From NCBI RefSeq assembly GCF_011762125.1, contig NZ_JAASQN010000003.1, positions 372,001 to 436,000 of the forward strand: 64,000 nucleotides of DNA, written 5' to 3'. The notes beneath the pieces were generated by a model that searched no databases, had not been told where the DNA came from, and was given only the letters and a program-made list of their open reading frames with translations. Shown here one piece after another: positions 32,016-40,800 of this stretch. Position 1 is the stretch's first letter, and each line of letters begins with the position of its first letter. This stretch comes from Sphingopyxis panaciterrae (GTDB lineage Bacteria > Pseudomonadota > Alphaproteobacteria > Sphingomonadales > Sphingomonadaceae). A program made the position numbers and the translations under genes.

Positions 32016-33227
32016 ATGAAGGAAAAGCCGCCGCTTCCTTCCTTAACCGATGTTTTACTCCTGACACGCTATCCCCCCGTCATGACGGGGGTCTATCAGA
32101 GGGTGCAGCGGCGGTTCTTCCCGCCGATTCCGGAGGCGATCCGGGATGATGTCGCGTTGCTGCGTGCCTATCGCGTCGAAACGCTGACCCCGATGCTGTT
32201 CCTGATGCTCGCGGCGACGACGCCGACCGCCATCTATGCCGGCGTCGCGACCGTCCATCCGTTCATCCGGATCGGTTTCCCGGTTATCCTGGCGGTCGTC
32301 TGCCTGCTCGGCTTCGGCGTATTGATGCACAATCGCGGGCGCAAGATGAGCCCGCGCCGCGCGCGCCGGGTGGTCAAGGAATCGACCTGGCTGTCGGGAT
32401 CGATGGGAGCGATGTGCAGCATCTGGACGGTGATCAACTGGCTCGCCGCGCCGCCTGAAGCACATGCCTATTATGCGATGATCATGGCGATGGGATCGCT
32501 CGCGACCGCCTATTGCCTGTCGTCGATCCGTCTTGCGACCTTCGTCAACCTGTCGATCGGGCTGGTGCCGATCTCGCTGCTCATGCTGTTTTCCGGGCAC
32601 CCGCCCGAGATTGCCGCGGGCACCAGTCTGGTCGTCGCGACATTGTTCCTGCTGCGCATGATGATCCAGCAGCACGGCCAGCTGATCGACCTGCTCCAGC
32701 TCCAGCGCCAGATGCGCGAGCTGGCGCATACCGACCCGCTGACCGGCCTGTCGAACCGCCGCGAATTCGACATGCGGCTGGACGAGGAAATCGCCGCGGC
32801 CGACGGCGACGGCCTGTTTGCCATCGCCTTGCTCGATCTCGACGGGTTCAAGCCGGTGAACGACCGGCACGGCCACGCCGTTGGCGACCTCCTGCTCTGC
32901 GAAGTCGCCGAGCGCCTGTGCCGCGCGTGCGGCGGCCATGCGACGGTGGCGCGGCAGGGCGGAGACGAATTCGCGATCCTTGTTCCGGCGGGATCGCTGC
33001 TCTTGAATACCTCGATCGCCGACCATATCCTGTCGGCCCTCGCCGCGCCCTATCATATCGAGGGGCAGGTGATCCGCGTCGGGGCCAGCATCGGCGTCGC
33101 GATCTGGCCCGACGGCGGCACGACCGCGAAGAAATTGTTCGAGCTTGCCGACCGCGCGCTCTACGCCGCAAAGGCGAGCCAGCGCGATCCCATGTCGTCT
33201 GTCGAAAGCGTTCAGCACATCGCCTGA
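32016..33227 (+). CDS. membrane-bound diguanylate cyclase
   Basis: 403 residues. Several hydrophobic helices occupy about 55-205, followed by a coiled-coil linker and a C-terminal GGDEF domain (about 235-395). The catalytic motif is a perfect G-G-D-E-F, and D-P-L-T-G-L-S-N-R-R-E-F and L-D-L-D-G-F-K are in place, so it should make cyclic-di-GMP. The inhibitory R-x-x-D site five residues before the motif is not present, so feedback inhibition there is unlikely. No sensory domain beyond the membrane part is recognised. Confidence 0.92.
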   Translation: MKEKPPLPSLTDVLLLTRYPPVMTGVYQRVQRRFFPPIPEAIRDDVALLRAYRVETLTPMLFLMLAATTPTAIYAGVATVHPFIRIGFPVILAVVCLLGFGVLMHNRGRKMSPRRARRVVKESTWLSGSMGAMCSIWTVINWLAAPPEAHAYYAMIMAMGSLATAYCLSSIRLATFVNLSIGLVPISLLMLFSGHPPEIAAGTSLVVATLFLLRMMIQQHGQLIDLLQLQRQMRELAHTDPLTGLSNRREFDMRLDEEIAAADGDGLFAIALLDLDGFKPVNDRHGHAVGDLLLCEVAERLCRACGGHATVARQGGDEFAILVPAGSLLLNTSIADHILSALAAPYHIEGQVIRVGASIGVAIWPDGGTTAKKLFELADRALYAAKASQRDPMSSVESVQHIA

Positions 33228-33269
33228 CGGCGGCTTGACCGTCCGCTGCCGGATGGCCACCATCGGTGC

Positions 33270-36164
33270 ATGACATCATCCCTTGTCCGGCGCGCCTCGA
33301 CCGCCCTGTCGCCCCTGATCCTCCTCGCCGTTTGCACACCCGCCGCGCTGGCGTGGCAGGCGTCGCCGCCCGCGTCGGCAAATGTTGCGGTCAATCCGCA
33401 GACCGATGCCGCCAAGGCGTGGAATTTCGCCGCGAGCGACGTGCCGGTCGATCCGAACATCGTCTTTGGCGTGCTGCCGAACGGGATGAAATATGCGCTG
33501 CTGAAGAACAGCACGCCCAAGGACAGTGTCGTGCTGCGCATGCGCTTCGACGTCGGCAGCTTCGCCGAGGCTGATGACCAGCGCGGGCTGGCCCATTTCC
33601 TCGAGCATATGGTGTTCAACGGATCGACCAATGTTCCCGAGGGCGAGATGGTCAAGCTGCTCGAGCGCAAGGGGCTGGCCTTTGGTGCCGACACCAATGC
33701 CGTCACCGGGTTCGACGACACCGTGTACAAGCTCGACCTGCCCAATGCATCGGACGACCTGATCGACACCGGGCTGATGTTGATGCGCGAAACCGCGAGC
33801 GAGGTGACGATCGACCCGGCGGCGGTCGACCGCGAGCGCGGGATCATCCTGTCCGAACGGCGCGCGCGCGATACCTATCAATTGCGCAGCCTGATCGACC
33901 AGCTCGGTTTCCAGATGGACGGCATGCGCGTCGCGAGCCGCATCCCGGTCGGCACCGAAGAGGTAATCAGGACCGCCCCCGCGGCACGTATCCGCGATAT
34001 CTATGATCGCTATTATCGCCCCGAACGCGCGACGCTGGTCATGGTCGGCGATTTCGACCCGGCGGCGGTCGAGGCGAAGATCAAGGCGCGCTTTGCTGAC
34101 TGGAAAGGACGCGGGCCCGCGGGCCCCGACCCCGATATCGGGACGATCGATTACAAGCGGCCGTCGGCCGCCGACGATTTCGTCGATCCTGCGATTCAGG
34201 ACGCGGTGACCGTCACCGCGTTCAAGCCTTGGGTCGAGGAGGCCGACACCAAGGCAAAGCGCGCGAAGAACCTTGCCGAAGAGGTTGGCGAGGCGATCGT
34301 CAGCCGCCGTCTCGCAAAGATCGCGCTGCGCGAGGATTCGCCGATCCTGGCCGGCTATTTCAGCGAAGCGGCGGGGTGGAAGGTCTTCGACCAGGTCACC
34401 GTCGGCGCGGTCGCCAAGGAAGGGGCGTGGAAGGAAGCGATCGCGCTCGTCGAACAGGAACTGCGCCGCGCAGAAGAGTATGGCTTTACCCAGGCAGAGG
34501 TAGACGAGCAGATCGCCAATCGCCGCACGTCGCTCAAAAATGCCGTCGCCGGGGTGACGACGCGGCGCAGCGAGACGATGGCCGATGTGCTGATCTCTGC
34601 CGCCGAGGGCGATTTTGTCGTCGTCCGTCCCGAAACGACGCAGGCGTTGTTCGATGCGACCGCGCCGACGCTGAACGCCGAAACGGTCAGCGCGGCGTTC
34701 CGCAACCGCGTCGCGGGGTTGAGCGCGCCGCTGGCGCATGTGACGTCGAAAACGCCCGTCGAGGGCGGCACCGCGGCGATCCTCGCCGAACTTCGCGCGG
34801 CGCAGCAGGTCGCCGTCGCCGCGCCTGCCGAGGCCGCGAGCAGCGCCTTCGCCTATGATGATTTCGGCACCCCCGGAAAGGTGGTCGCCGACGACCGGAT
34901 CGACGACCTTGGCATCCGCCGCGTCCGGTTCGCGAACAATGTGATGCTCAACATCAAGAAGACCGATTTCCAGAAGGACAAAATCTATCTGTCGATGCGC
35001 GTCGACGGCGGCGAACTGCTCGCGACGCGCGACGATCCGACGAAGGTCGCGCTTGCCGGGTCGATCAGCCTCGGCGGGCTAGAGGCGCACAGCCTCGACG
35101 AACTGCGCACCATTCTTGCGGGCAAGACGGTGAGTCCGTCCTTCGGCAGCGACACCGATGCCTTCGGCGGCAGCGCGCTGACCTCGCCCGACGATTTCGC
35201 GCTGCAGGCGAAGCTGATGGCCGCCTATCTGGTCCACCCCGGCTATCGCGCCGACGGGCTGGCGCTGATCCGCCGCTATCTGCCGCAGCAATATGCCGCG
35301 AATGACGCGACGCCGTCGGCGGTGATCGCGCGCGATGCGGGCGGAATCCTGGCCAACGACGATCCGCGCGAAATGACCCCGCCGCTCGCCAAGGTGATGG
35401 CGCTCGACTGGGCCGGGCTGAAGGCGGCGGTCGGCGACAGCTTCGCGCATGGCGCGATCGAGATCGGCGTCGTCGGCGATATCGACGAACAGGCGGCGAT
35501 CGATGCGATCGCCGCGACCTTCGGCGCGCTTCCCGAACGCCGCGCCGCCTTCGACCCGCGCACCGACGCGCGGGTGCGTCAATATCCCGCCGATCTGAAA
35601 GAGCGCACGCTGATCCACAAGGGGCCGGCCGAGCAGGCTGAACTGCGCGTCTATTGGCCGGCGCGCGACGATAGCGACCTCGCCGAGGCGATGCAGCTCA
35701 ACCTGCTGTCGCGCGTCATGCAGCTGATGCTGACCGAGGAGTTGCGCGAGAAGCTCGGCGAAAGCTACAGCCCCGGCGCAGCGGCGAGCCTGTCGAGCGA
35801 CTATCCGGGCTATGGCTTCCTCTTCGCGGCGAGCAATATCGATTACAAGGATCTGGCGACGACGCGCGCGGCGATCTTCGGCATCGCGAAGGAACTGCGC
35901 GACACGCCGATCGACGCCGACCTGCTCGGCCGCGCGTGCCAGCCGCTGGTCGAGGCGATGACCAAGGCGCGGCGCGAGAATGGCTATTGGCTGCCCTATG
36001 TCACCGAAGCGGCGACCCACGCCGCCCGGCTCGACCGCAGCCGTAACGGTATTTCCGAGGTCGAGAAGACGACGCCGGCGCAGCTGCAAGCGCTCGCGCG
36101 GCGCTATCTGGTCGACGACAAGGCGCTGGTGATCAAGGCGGTGAGCGACAAGGCGGGGAAGTAG
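33270..36164 (+). CDS. secreted M16-family zinc peptidase
   Basis: 964 residues: signal peptide (about 1-28), then tandem M16 peptidase domains. The inverted zinc motif H-F-L-E-H is in the first domain with the third ligand Glu in the R-G-I-I-L-S-E-R region; the second half is the inactive partner that closes the chamber. Related proteins (PqqL-like) degrade imported or misfolded peptides in the periplasm. The gene is monocistronic; the cyclase gene ends 42 bp upstream. Confidence 0.92.
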   Translation: MTSSLVRRASTALSPLILLAVCTPAALAWQASPPASANVAVNPQTDAAKAWNFAASDVPVDPNIVFGVLPNGMKYALLKNSTPKDSVVLRMRFDVGSFAEADDQRGLAHFLEHMVFNGSTNVPEGEMVKLLERKGLAFGADTNAVTGFDDTVYKLDLPNASDDLIDTGLMLMRETASEVTIDPAAVDRERGIILSERRARDTYQLRSLIDQLGFQMDGMRVASRIPVGTEEVIRTAPAARIRDIYDRYYRPERATLVMVGDFDPAAVEAKIKARFADWKGRGPAGPDPDIGTIDYKRPSAADDFVDPAIQDAVTVTAFKPWVEEADTKAKRAKNLAEEVGEAIVSRRLAKIALREDSPILAGYFSEAAGWKVFDQVTVGAVAKEGAWKEAIALVEQELRRAEEYGFTQAEVDEQIANRRTSLKNAVAGVTTRRSETMADVLISAAEGDFVVVRPETTQALFDATAPTLNAETVSAAFRNRVAGLSAPLAHVTSKTPVEGGTAAILAELRAAQQVAVAAPAEAASSAFAYDDFGTPGKVVADDRIDDLGIRRVRFANNVMLNIKKTDFQKDKIYLSMRVDGGELLATRDDPTKVALAGSISLGGLEAHSLDELRTILAGKTVSPSFGSDTDAFGGSALTSPDDFALQAKLMAAYLVHPGYRADGLALIRRYLPQQYAANDATPSAVIARDAGGILANDDPREMTPPLAKVMALDWAGLKAAVGDSFAHGAIEIGVVGDIDEQAAIDAIAATFGALPERRAAFDPRTDARVRQYPADLKERTLIHKGPAEQAELRVYWPARDDSDLAEAMQLNLLSRVMQLMLTEELREKLGESYSPGAAASLSSDYPGYGFLFAASNIDYKDLATTRAAIFGIAKELRDTPIDADLLGRACQPLVEAMTKARRENGYWLPYVTEAATHAARLDRSRNGISEVEKTTPAQLQALARRYLVDDKALVIKAVSDKAGK

Positions 36165-36275
36165 TGGAGGGCTGCTTACGGCCGGAAGCGGCCGTTCCCG
36201 GGGTACGCAGGGAAGGACCGAACGTCCGCTCCTCATCCCTAAGCGGTCATCGATTCCGCGAACCTGAATTCCCGC

Positions 36276-36704
36276 CTACAGCCCGCCGACGCGGCCCGGT
36301 GCCCGGGCGCGGATGAAGTTTTCGAGGGCGACGAAGAGCATTTCGCGTGCGTCGCCGCCCAGCATTTCGGCGGTCAGCCAATCGAAGTGGACGCGGTCGC
36401 CGCGCGAGGCAGCGCCGACCATCGCAGCGAGCAGCGCCTCGTCGAAGCTGACGCGCGGGCAGCAGGGCGGGGCGACGGCAAAGGGTTCGGGCCAGATATG
36501 GCCGATCGCCTCGACCACCAGCCGGTAACGCCGCGCCGCGAGGATATTGCCCCAGCGCCGTTCGAGTTCGGGCATCGGATCGCGTTCGCTGCGCCGGCAG
36601 AGAATGCAGTAACGCAGCGCGAGCACCGCCTGCGCCGCTTCGACCGTGAGATCGCGGACCAGGGGCTGCTGGGTCAACTGGCGGACGAGTTCGCTGCTTT
36701 CCAT
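36276..36704 (-). CDS. hypothetical protein with cysteine pairs
   Basis: 142 residues, mostly helical by composition. Visible features are L-R-Y-C-I-L-C-R-R-S-E near residue 33, P-P-C-C-P near 81, and H-F-D-W-L-T-A-E-M-L-G. The cysteines could bind metal, but the spacing matches no family known to me. It lies downstream of the bacterioferritin gene on the same strand, but a terminator and a palindrome separate them. Confidence 0.55.
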   Translation of the reverse strand: MESSELVRQLTQQPLVRDLTVEAAQAVLALRYCILCRRSERDPMPELERRWGNILAARRYRLVVEAIGHIWPEPFAVAPPCCPRVSFDEALLAAMVGAASRGDRVHFDWLTAEMLGGDAREMLFVALENFIRARAPGRVGGL

Positions 36705-36842
36705 GATGCCTCCCGCGGCCGCCCGGTCTTGTTGATGCAGTCCGGTCCGGGGCGGAAAAAGATGCCGGCCGCTGCGCGAAGCAGCGGCCGGCAGGAGGGG
36801 ACTGCCCGACTGTGCTATTGAGAATTATTCGCAAATACAAGC

Positions 36843-36869
36843 AAAAAAAGAGGCGCTCGAAAACGCCCC
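36843..36869 (-). terminator. rho-independent terminator of bfr
   Basis: On the minus strand GGGGCG and CGCCTC pair around an 8-nt loop (one G-U pair) and are followed by TTTTTTT. It is 61 bp after the bfr stop. Confidence 0.8.
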
Positions 36870-36892
36870 TGAAAACCGCGGTTTTTCCGGCT

Positions 36893-36921
36893 CCGTCATC
36901 CCGCCTTCGCCGGGATGACGG
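36893..36921. repeat. GTCATCCC-type hairpin
   Basis: CCGTCATCCCG and CGGGATGACGG are complementary around a short loop. It is the half-unit of the element at 60715-60792 and lies between the bfr stop and its terminator. Confidence 0.65.
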
Positions 36922-36929
36922 CGTCCGAA

Positions 36930-37412
36930 TCAGTCGTCGCTCACCGGCTTCGACTGCAACTGGATATAATTTTCGATTCCCATGCGTTCGATCATCTCGA
37001 ACTGCTTTTCGAGTTCGTCGACATGATGCTCCTCGCTTTCGAGGATGTCGGCGAACAGGTCGCGGCTGACATAGTCGCGCACGCTTTCGCAATGCGCTAT
37101 GGCGTCCTTGAGCAGCGGGATCGCTTCTTCCTCGACCGCAAGATCGGCGCGCAGGATTTCTTCCACCGTTTCGCCGACGCGGAGGCGGCCGAGCAGCTGG
37201 AAGTTGGGGAGGCCGCCGAGGAAGAGGACGCGATCTGCCAGCTTGTCGGCATGCTTCATTTCGTCGATCGACTCTTCGCGTTCGAACGCGGCGAGGCGGG
37301 CAACGCCCCAATTGTCGAGCATGCGATAATGCAGCCAATATTGGTTGATCGCGGTCAGCTCGTTCTTGAGCGCCTCGTTCAGAAAATCGATGACCTTTTC
37401 GTCGCCCTTCAT
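36930..37412 (-). CDS. bfr: bacterioferritin
   Basis: 160 residues, normal length. The ferroxidase ligands Glu18 (L-K-N-E-L), Glu51 and His54 (D-E-M-K-H) are in place and Met52 is present to bind heme between subunits. The second half has E-E-E-A-I-P and E-S-E-E-H-H-V-D-E-L with the remaining ligands. It forms a 24-mer iron store in the cytoplasm. The ferredoxin that releases its iron, bfd, is encoded just upstream on the same strand. Confidence 0.96.
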   Translation of the reverse strand: MKGDEKVIDFLNEALKNELTAINQYWLHYRMLDNWGVARLAAFEREESIDEMKHADKLADRVLFLGGLPNFQLLGRLRVGETVEEILRADLAVEEEAIPLLKDAIAHCESVRDYVSRDLFADILESEEHHVDELEKQFEMIERMGIENYIQLQSKPVSDD

Positions 37413-37513
37413 GGTGTCAGTCCTGTCATTTTGTCTCGGGAATGGGGTGAGCGCATTATAGGCGCCCCGGCCCCATCAGGCCAAGGTCAAAAATGGCGGA
37501 AAACCAAGAAAAA

Positions 37514-37687
37514 TCAGGCGGTCGCGGCGACGTCGCTGATGATATTGCGAGCGAATGACAGGCATTGTCCGCACTTGGGTTTGCGACCCAATTGCGCATA
37601 AGCCTCCTTGGCGCACCGCAACTGGCCACTCCGCGCGACGTCGCGCAGCTGGCTTTCCCTTATTGCGTTGCAGACACAGACGACCAT
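37514..37687 (-). CDS. bfd: bacterioferritin-associated ferredoxin
   Basis: 57 residues. The [2Fe-2S] ligands Cys4, Cys6, Cys39 and Cys42 (M-V-V-C-V-C-N and K-C-G-Q-C) have the E. coli Bfd spacing, one residue longer. Bfd donates electrons to bacterioferritin heme to mobilise iron. ATG 37687 is chosen because the family begins M-x-x-C-x-C; the longer frame is not homologous. Two Fur-like palindromes lie 38-77 bp upstream. Confidence 0.93.
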   Translation of the reverse strand: MVVCVCNAIRESQLRDVARSGQLRCAKEAYAQLGRKPKCGQCLSFARNIISDVAATA

Positions 37688-37724
37688 ATGCGAATCCCTC
37701 TCAACAAAGCCGATGTAGGGATAG

Positions 37725-37764
37725 TGCGACGGATTCGCAACAAGAAAGATGCGACTGGTTCGCA
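37725..37764 (-). promoter_or_regulatory. two Fur-like operators upstream of bfd
   Basis: TGCGACGGATTCGCA (37725-37739) and TGCGACTGGTTCGCA (37750-37764) are both TGCGA-N5-TCGCA palindromes, 25 bp apart centre to centre. Their symmetry and position before an iron-mobilising gene suggest repression by Fur or a related iron regulator. The exact sphingomonad Fur consensus was not checked. Confidence 0.6.
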
Positions 37765-37893
37765 ATCCGAAAAGGCGCATTTTCGAAGGAGCGGGGCCCG
37801 TTCCCGTCCTCCGTTCCTGCCCTTGCCCTTTGGGTGATTCGCGGGCATAGGCGCGCCCATCTTCTCCGCCCCCGACGATAAAGGTGCGATCCC

Positions 37894-38124
37894 ATGAAAG
37901 TTCAGGTTTATGTGACGCTCAAGCCCGGGGTGCTCGACCCGCAGGGCAAGGCGATCCATCATGCGCTCGAAGGTCTCGGCTTCGGCGGCGTCAGCGACGT
38001 GCGGGCCGGCCGCTTTATCGAACTCGAGGTGGCCGACGACGTCAGCGATGCCGATCTCGATGCGATGTGCGCGAAGCTGCTCGCCAACACGGTGATCGAA
38101 AACTACCGCATCGAACGCGCCTGA
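37894..38124 (+). CDS. purS: phosphoribosylformylglycinamidine synthase subunit PurS
   Basis: 76 residues starting [18 protein letters not shown], the invariant PurS opening, with [11 protein letters not shown] and L-A-N-T-V-I-E-N-Y. PurS bridges PurL and PurQ in the small-subunit FGAM synthase and channels ammonia. It is 23 bp before purQ. No purL follows in the window. Confidence 0.96.
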   Translation: MKVQVYVTLKPGVLDPQGKAIHHALEGLGFGGVSDVRAGRFIELEVADDVSDADLDAMCAKLLANTVIENYRIERA

Positions 38125-38147
38125 CCCCCGGCCCGAGGAGCAAGTCC

Positions 38148-38813
38148 ATGAAGACCGCCGTCATCGTTTTTCCCGGATCCAACTGCGATCGCGATATGGC
38201 GGTCGCGCTCGAAAAAGTGACCGGCCGCGCCCCGGCGATGGTCTGGCACCGCGAGACGGAATTGCCCGACGGCATCGACTTCATCGCGCTGCCCGGAGGT
38301 TTTTCCTATGGCGACTATCTCCGTTCGGGCGCGATGGCGGCGCGGTCGCCGATCCTGCGCAGCGTCGCCGACGCGGCGGGCCGCGGCGTCCCCGTGCTTG
38401 GCGTATGCAATGGCTTTCAGGTGCTGGCCGAGGCGCAGTTGCTGCCGGGGGCATTGATGCGCAACGCGGGGCTCAACTTCGTCTGCCGCACCGTGGCGCT
38501 GAAGGTCGAGAACAGCCAGTCGCTGTTCACCGCCACCTATGACGCCGGCGAGACGCTCAACATCCCCGTCGCGCACCATGACGGCAATTATTTCGCCGAC
38601 GCCGCAACGCTCGACCGGGTCGAGGGCGAGGGGCGCGTTGCGTTCCGCTATACCGATGCGGTCAACGGCTCGGCGCGCGACATCGCCGGCGTGCTCAATG
38701 ATGCGGGCAATGTGCTGGGCATGATGCCGCATCCCGAACGCGCGATCGACCGCGCGCACGGCGGCACCGACGGGCTACGGCTGTTCGAGGCGGCGCTCGG
38801 CGTTCTCGCCTGA
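38148..38813 (+). CDS. purQ: phosphoribosylformylglycinamidine synthase subunit PurQ
   Basis: 221 residues, a class I glutamine amidotransferase. F-P-G-S-N-C-D-R-D at the N-terminus, the nucleophile Cys in G-V-C-N-G-F-Q and the catalytic His-x-Glu in M-P-H-P-E-R are all present. It supplies ammonia to PurL. GAGGAG precedes ATG 38148. Its last 39 bases overlap the 3' end of the convergent gene at 38775-39197. Confidence 0.97.
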   Translation: MKTAVIVFPGSNCDRDMAVALEKVTGRAPAMVWHRETELPDGIDFIALPGGFSYGDYLRSGAMAARSPILRSVADAAGRGVPVLGVCNGFQVLAEAQLLPGALMRNAGLNFVCRTVALKVENSQSLFTATYDAGETLNIPVAHHDGNYFADAATLDRVEGEGRVAFRYTDAVNGSARDIAGVLNDAGNVLGMMPHPERAIDRAHGGTDGLRLFEAALGVLA

Positions 38814-39197
38814 GCTTGTCGCCGGCATAGCGTCCGTCGCGGCGGGCGAAGGCGGCGGGGCTTTGGGCGCGGGCTGCAGCCAGCGCCCGACCAGCATCAG
38901 CAATGTCGGCCAGAAGGCGGTATTCCAGATGTCGTGCCAATGCGCGGCGTCGGGCTGGATCGCCGCCCGGTTCGCCTCCGCCGCGATGTCGAGATATTCG
39001 CCGCCGCAGGCCATGGCGACGACCGCGAGCCATGCGATCACCCATCCGCCGCGCCAGCGCCACAGCAGGCGGACCAGGATGAACAGGGTCATCCCGAAAT
39101 AGATGTGCAGCGCATCCTTGCTGAGCCCGCTGTCGGTGACAAGCCACCGCTTTTGTTCCTCGAACAGCGAGGCGAGCTGGATCAACGCCATCGACAT
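38775..39197 (-). CDS. small membrane protein (possibly VanZ-like)
   Basis: 140 residues. Three hydrophobic segments are seen: [15 protein letters not shown] near 31-45, [14 protein letters not shown] near 52-65, and [13 protein letters not shown] near 92-104. The arrangement is weakly VanZ-like, but I cannot confirm it. The start overlaps the stop of the queuosine-precursor transporter by one base (TGATG), so they are coupled. The C-terminal end overlaps purQ tail to tail by 39 bp. Confidence 0.62.
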   Translation of the reverse strand: MSMALIQLASLFEEQKRWLVTDSGLSKDALHIYFGMTLFILVRLLWRWRGGWVIAWLAVVAMACGGEYLDIAAEANRAAIQPDAAHWHDIWNTAFWPTLLMLVGRWLQPAPKAPPPSPAATDAMPATSSGENAERRLEQP

Positions 39198-39946
39198 CAA
39201 ACCTTGGCGGCGAACGGATTGAAGTCGGTGCCTTCGTCGAACACATCGACTCCTTCGCGCCGCTTCAGCGTTCCCACCACCGCATAGGTGAACGGGGTCA
39301 GTGCGGCTTCCCACGCCGTCTTGATGAGCCATTGCGACAGCACGACCTGCATCAGCTGTTCGGGGGGCCAGCCGGCAAGGCCATAAAAGGCGAGCGGGTA
39401 GAAGATCAGGCTGTCCAGTCCCTGGCCGACGACCGTCGACCCGATCGTGCGCGCCCACAGCATGCGCCCGCCGGTCCACAGCTTCATCCGCGCGAGGACG
39501 TAGCTGTTGGCGAATTCGCCGACGCAGAAGGCGGTCATCGACGCGATGACGATGCGCCAGCTGTTGCCGAACACGAATTCATAGCTTGCCTGCCCTGGCC
39601 AGCCTTCGGCCGGCGGCAGCGCGACGACGACCCACGCCATGAAGGCCATGAAGGCCAGCGCGGCAAAGCCGGTCCAGATCACGCGCCGGGCGCGGGCATA
39701 ACCATAGACCTCGGTCAGCACGTCGCCGATGATATAGCTGATCGGGAAGAACAGGACCCCGGCGCCGAACGCCCACTGGCTGCCATCGGGGAGCGAAACA
39801 TAGCTTGGTTTCGATGCGCCGATGATGTTCGACAGCAGCAGGATGGACACGAAGGCCGCCATGATCAGATCATAATAGCGGAAATGCCGCACATTCGCGG
39901 CGCTGACGGCGACGGGCTGCGCCGGCGGAAGTTCGGACTCGGTCAT
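39197..39946 (-). CDS. yhhQ: queuosine precursor transporter (YhhQ/DUF165 family)
   Basis: 249 residues with about six transmembrane helices. The conserved F-F-P-I-S-Y-I-I-G-D-V-L-T-E-V-Y-G-Y motif and R-T-I-G-S-T-V-V-G-Q-G-L-D-S-L-I-F-Y-P-L are typical. Family members import preQ0/preQ1 for queuosine in tRNA. ATG 39946 is chosen over an upstream start because it begins the family-typical acidic N-terminus. It ends one base into the next gene. Confidence 0.9.
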   Translation of the reverse strand: MTESELPPAQPVAVSAANVRHFRYYDLIMAAFVSILLLSNIIGASKPSYVSLPDGSQWAFGAGVLFFPISYIIGDVLTEVYGYARARRVIWTGFAALAFMAFMAWVVVALPPAEGWPGQASYEFVFGNSWRIVIASMTAFCVGEFANSYVLARMKLWTGGRMLWARTIGSTVVGQGLDSLIFYPLAFYGLAGWPPEQLMQVVLSQWLIKTAWEAALTPFTYAVVGTLKRREGVDVFDEGTDFNPFAAKV

Positions 39947-40020
39947 CGAAGCGCTGCTTAACCTGCTTTGCAGCCCGCGCAAACCGCGCTATTCGCGCGA
40001 GCCACGCGAACCAGCGTTGC

Positions 40021-40097
40021 GCGCCCGTAGCTCAGCTGGATAGAGCACCCGCCTTCTAAGCGGGTGGTCGCAGGTTCGAATCCTGCCGGGCGCGCCA
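40021..40097 (+). tRNA. tRNA-Arg (anticodon TCT)
   Basis: A 77-nt cloverleaf with CCA encoded: acceptor GCGCCCG (40021-40027) pairs with CGGGCGC (40087-40093), discriminator G, then CCA. The D-arm reads GCTCAGCTGGATAGAGC, the anticodon stem CCCGC/GCGGG flanks the loop CTTCTAA with TCT at its centre, and the T-arm contains GGTTCGAATCC. It reads AGA codons, rare in this GC-rich genome. Confidence 0.97.
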
Positions 40098-40140
40098 TTT
40101 CCGAAGAAAATGGTCGCCCTGTAAATATCACCGGGCCGAT

Positions 40141-40170
40141 CGTCGCCGGCGACAATGATCGCCGGCGACG
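40141..40170. terminator. strong hairpin between tRNA-Arg and the RidA gene
   Basis: CGTCGCCGGCGA (40141-40152) and TCGCCGGCGACG (40159-40170) are exact 12-bp complements around CAATGA. It lies between convergent genes and probably defines transcript ends, but there is no T-run, so intrinsic termination is uncertain. Confidence 0.5.
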
Positions 40171-40205
40171 GGGAAGGCATCGACCGATGGGCCGGGCGCG
40201 CCGGG

Positions 40206-40553
40206 TCAGGGCAAGGCGGCAATCACGATTACCTCGACCTTGTAATCGGGCGTGGCGAGACGAACTTCGCCGGTGGCGCGGGTCGGGGCGTTCGTGCCGC
40301 CGATCCAGTCTTCCCACACCGCGTTCATCGCCGCGAAGTCGGCCATGTCGGCAAGCCATATCGTCGCCTGGAGCAGCCGCGAGCGATCGGTGCCCGCTTC
40401 GGCGAGCAACGCGTCGATCGAGGCCAGAACGGCGCGTGTCTGGGCCGCGGCATCATCCCCCGGGGCGCCGACCTGGCCGGCGAGATAGACCAGCCCGTTG
40501 TGAATCACGGCCTGGCTCATGCGCGGGCCCGAATGGAGGCGTTCGATCGTCAT
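40206..40553 (-). CDS. RidA family protein
   Basis: 115 residues of the YjgF/YER057c/UK114 family: M-S-Q-A-V-I-H-N-G-L-V-Y-L-A-G-Q-V-G, then A-Q-T-R-A-V-L-A-S-I-D-A-L-L-A-E-A-G and a terminal strand K-V-E-V-I-V-I-A-A-L-P. The Arg usual for the active RidA catalytic site (in the R-x-x-x-V/C-x-V end motif) is not obvious at the C-terminus (P-D-Y-K-V-E-V), so it may be a Rid4-7 type rather than an enamine deaminase. It lies alone. Confidence 0.85.
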   Translation of the reverse strand: MTIERLHSGPRMSQAVIHNGLVYLAGQVGAPGDDAAAQTRAVLASIDALLAEAGTDRSRLLQATIWLADMADFAAMNAVWEDWIGGTNAPTRATGEVRLATPDYKVEVIVIAALP

Positions 40554-40800
40554 TTCTATCTCCTGTCTAGGGTTTGGAGGCTTGGCTCCGGACGGCGCCT
40601 CATAGCGGCTCGACGGCAAGTTTCACGCCGAATTGATAGCGAAGCCGCTGTAAAATTCGGGTGCTGTCCCTTTCGAGAGAGCGCCGGGATATCGGCGCTC
40701 GCCCGACCCTTCGCGCTCGCGCATCGCTTCCCCCTTTGGGGGGATATGATTTCGGGCGATTCGGTTTCAGATAGTCGCGTGGCAAATCGAGGGACGAGAC

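Noticed and set aside
36165..36275. Extension of the M16 protease or a short gene after it
   Set aside because: The stop at 36164 is clear and what follows is GC-rich repeat-like intergenic sequence (the GGAACGTCCGC type seen also near 7990 and 8260).
40021..40170. tRNA-Arg as an integration site for a genomic island
   Set aside because: No integrase, no second copy of the tRNA 3' end and no composition change were found on either side.
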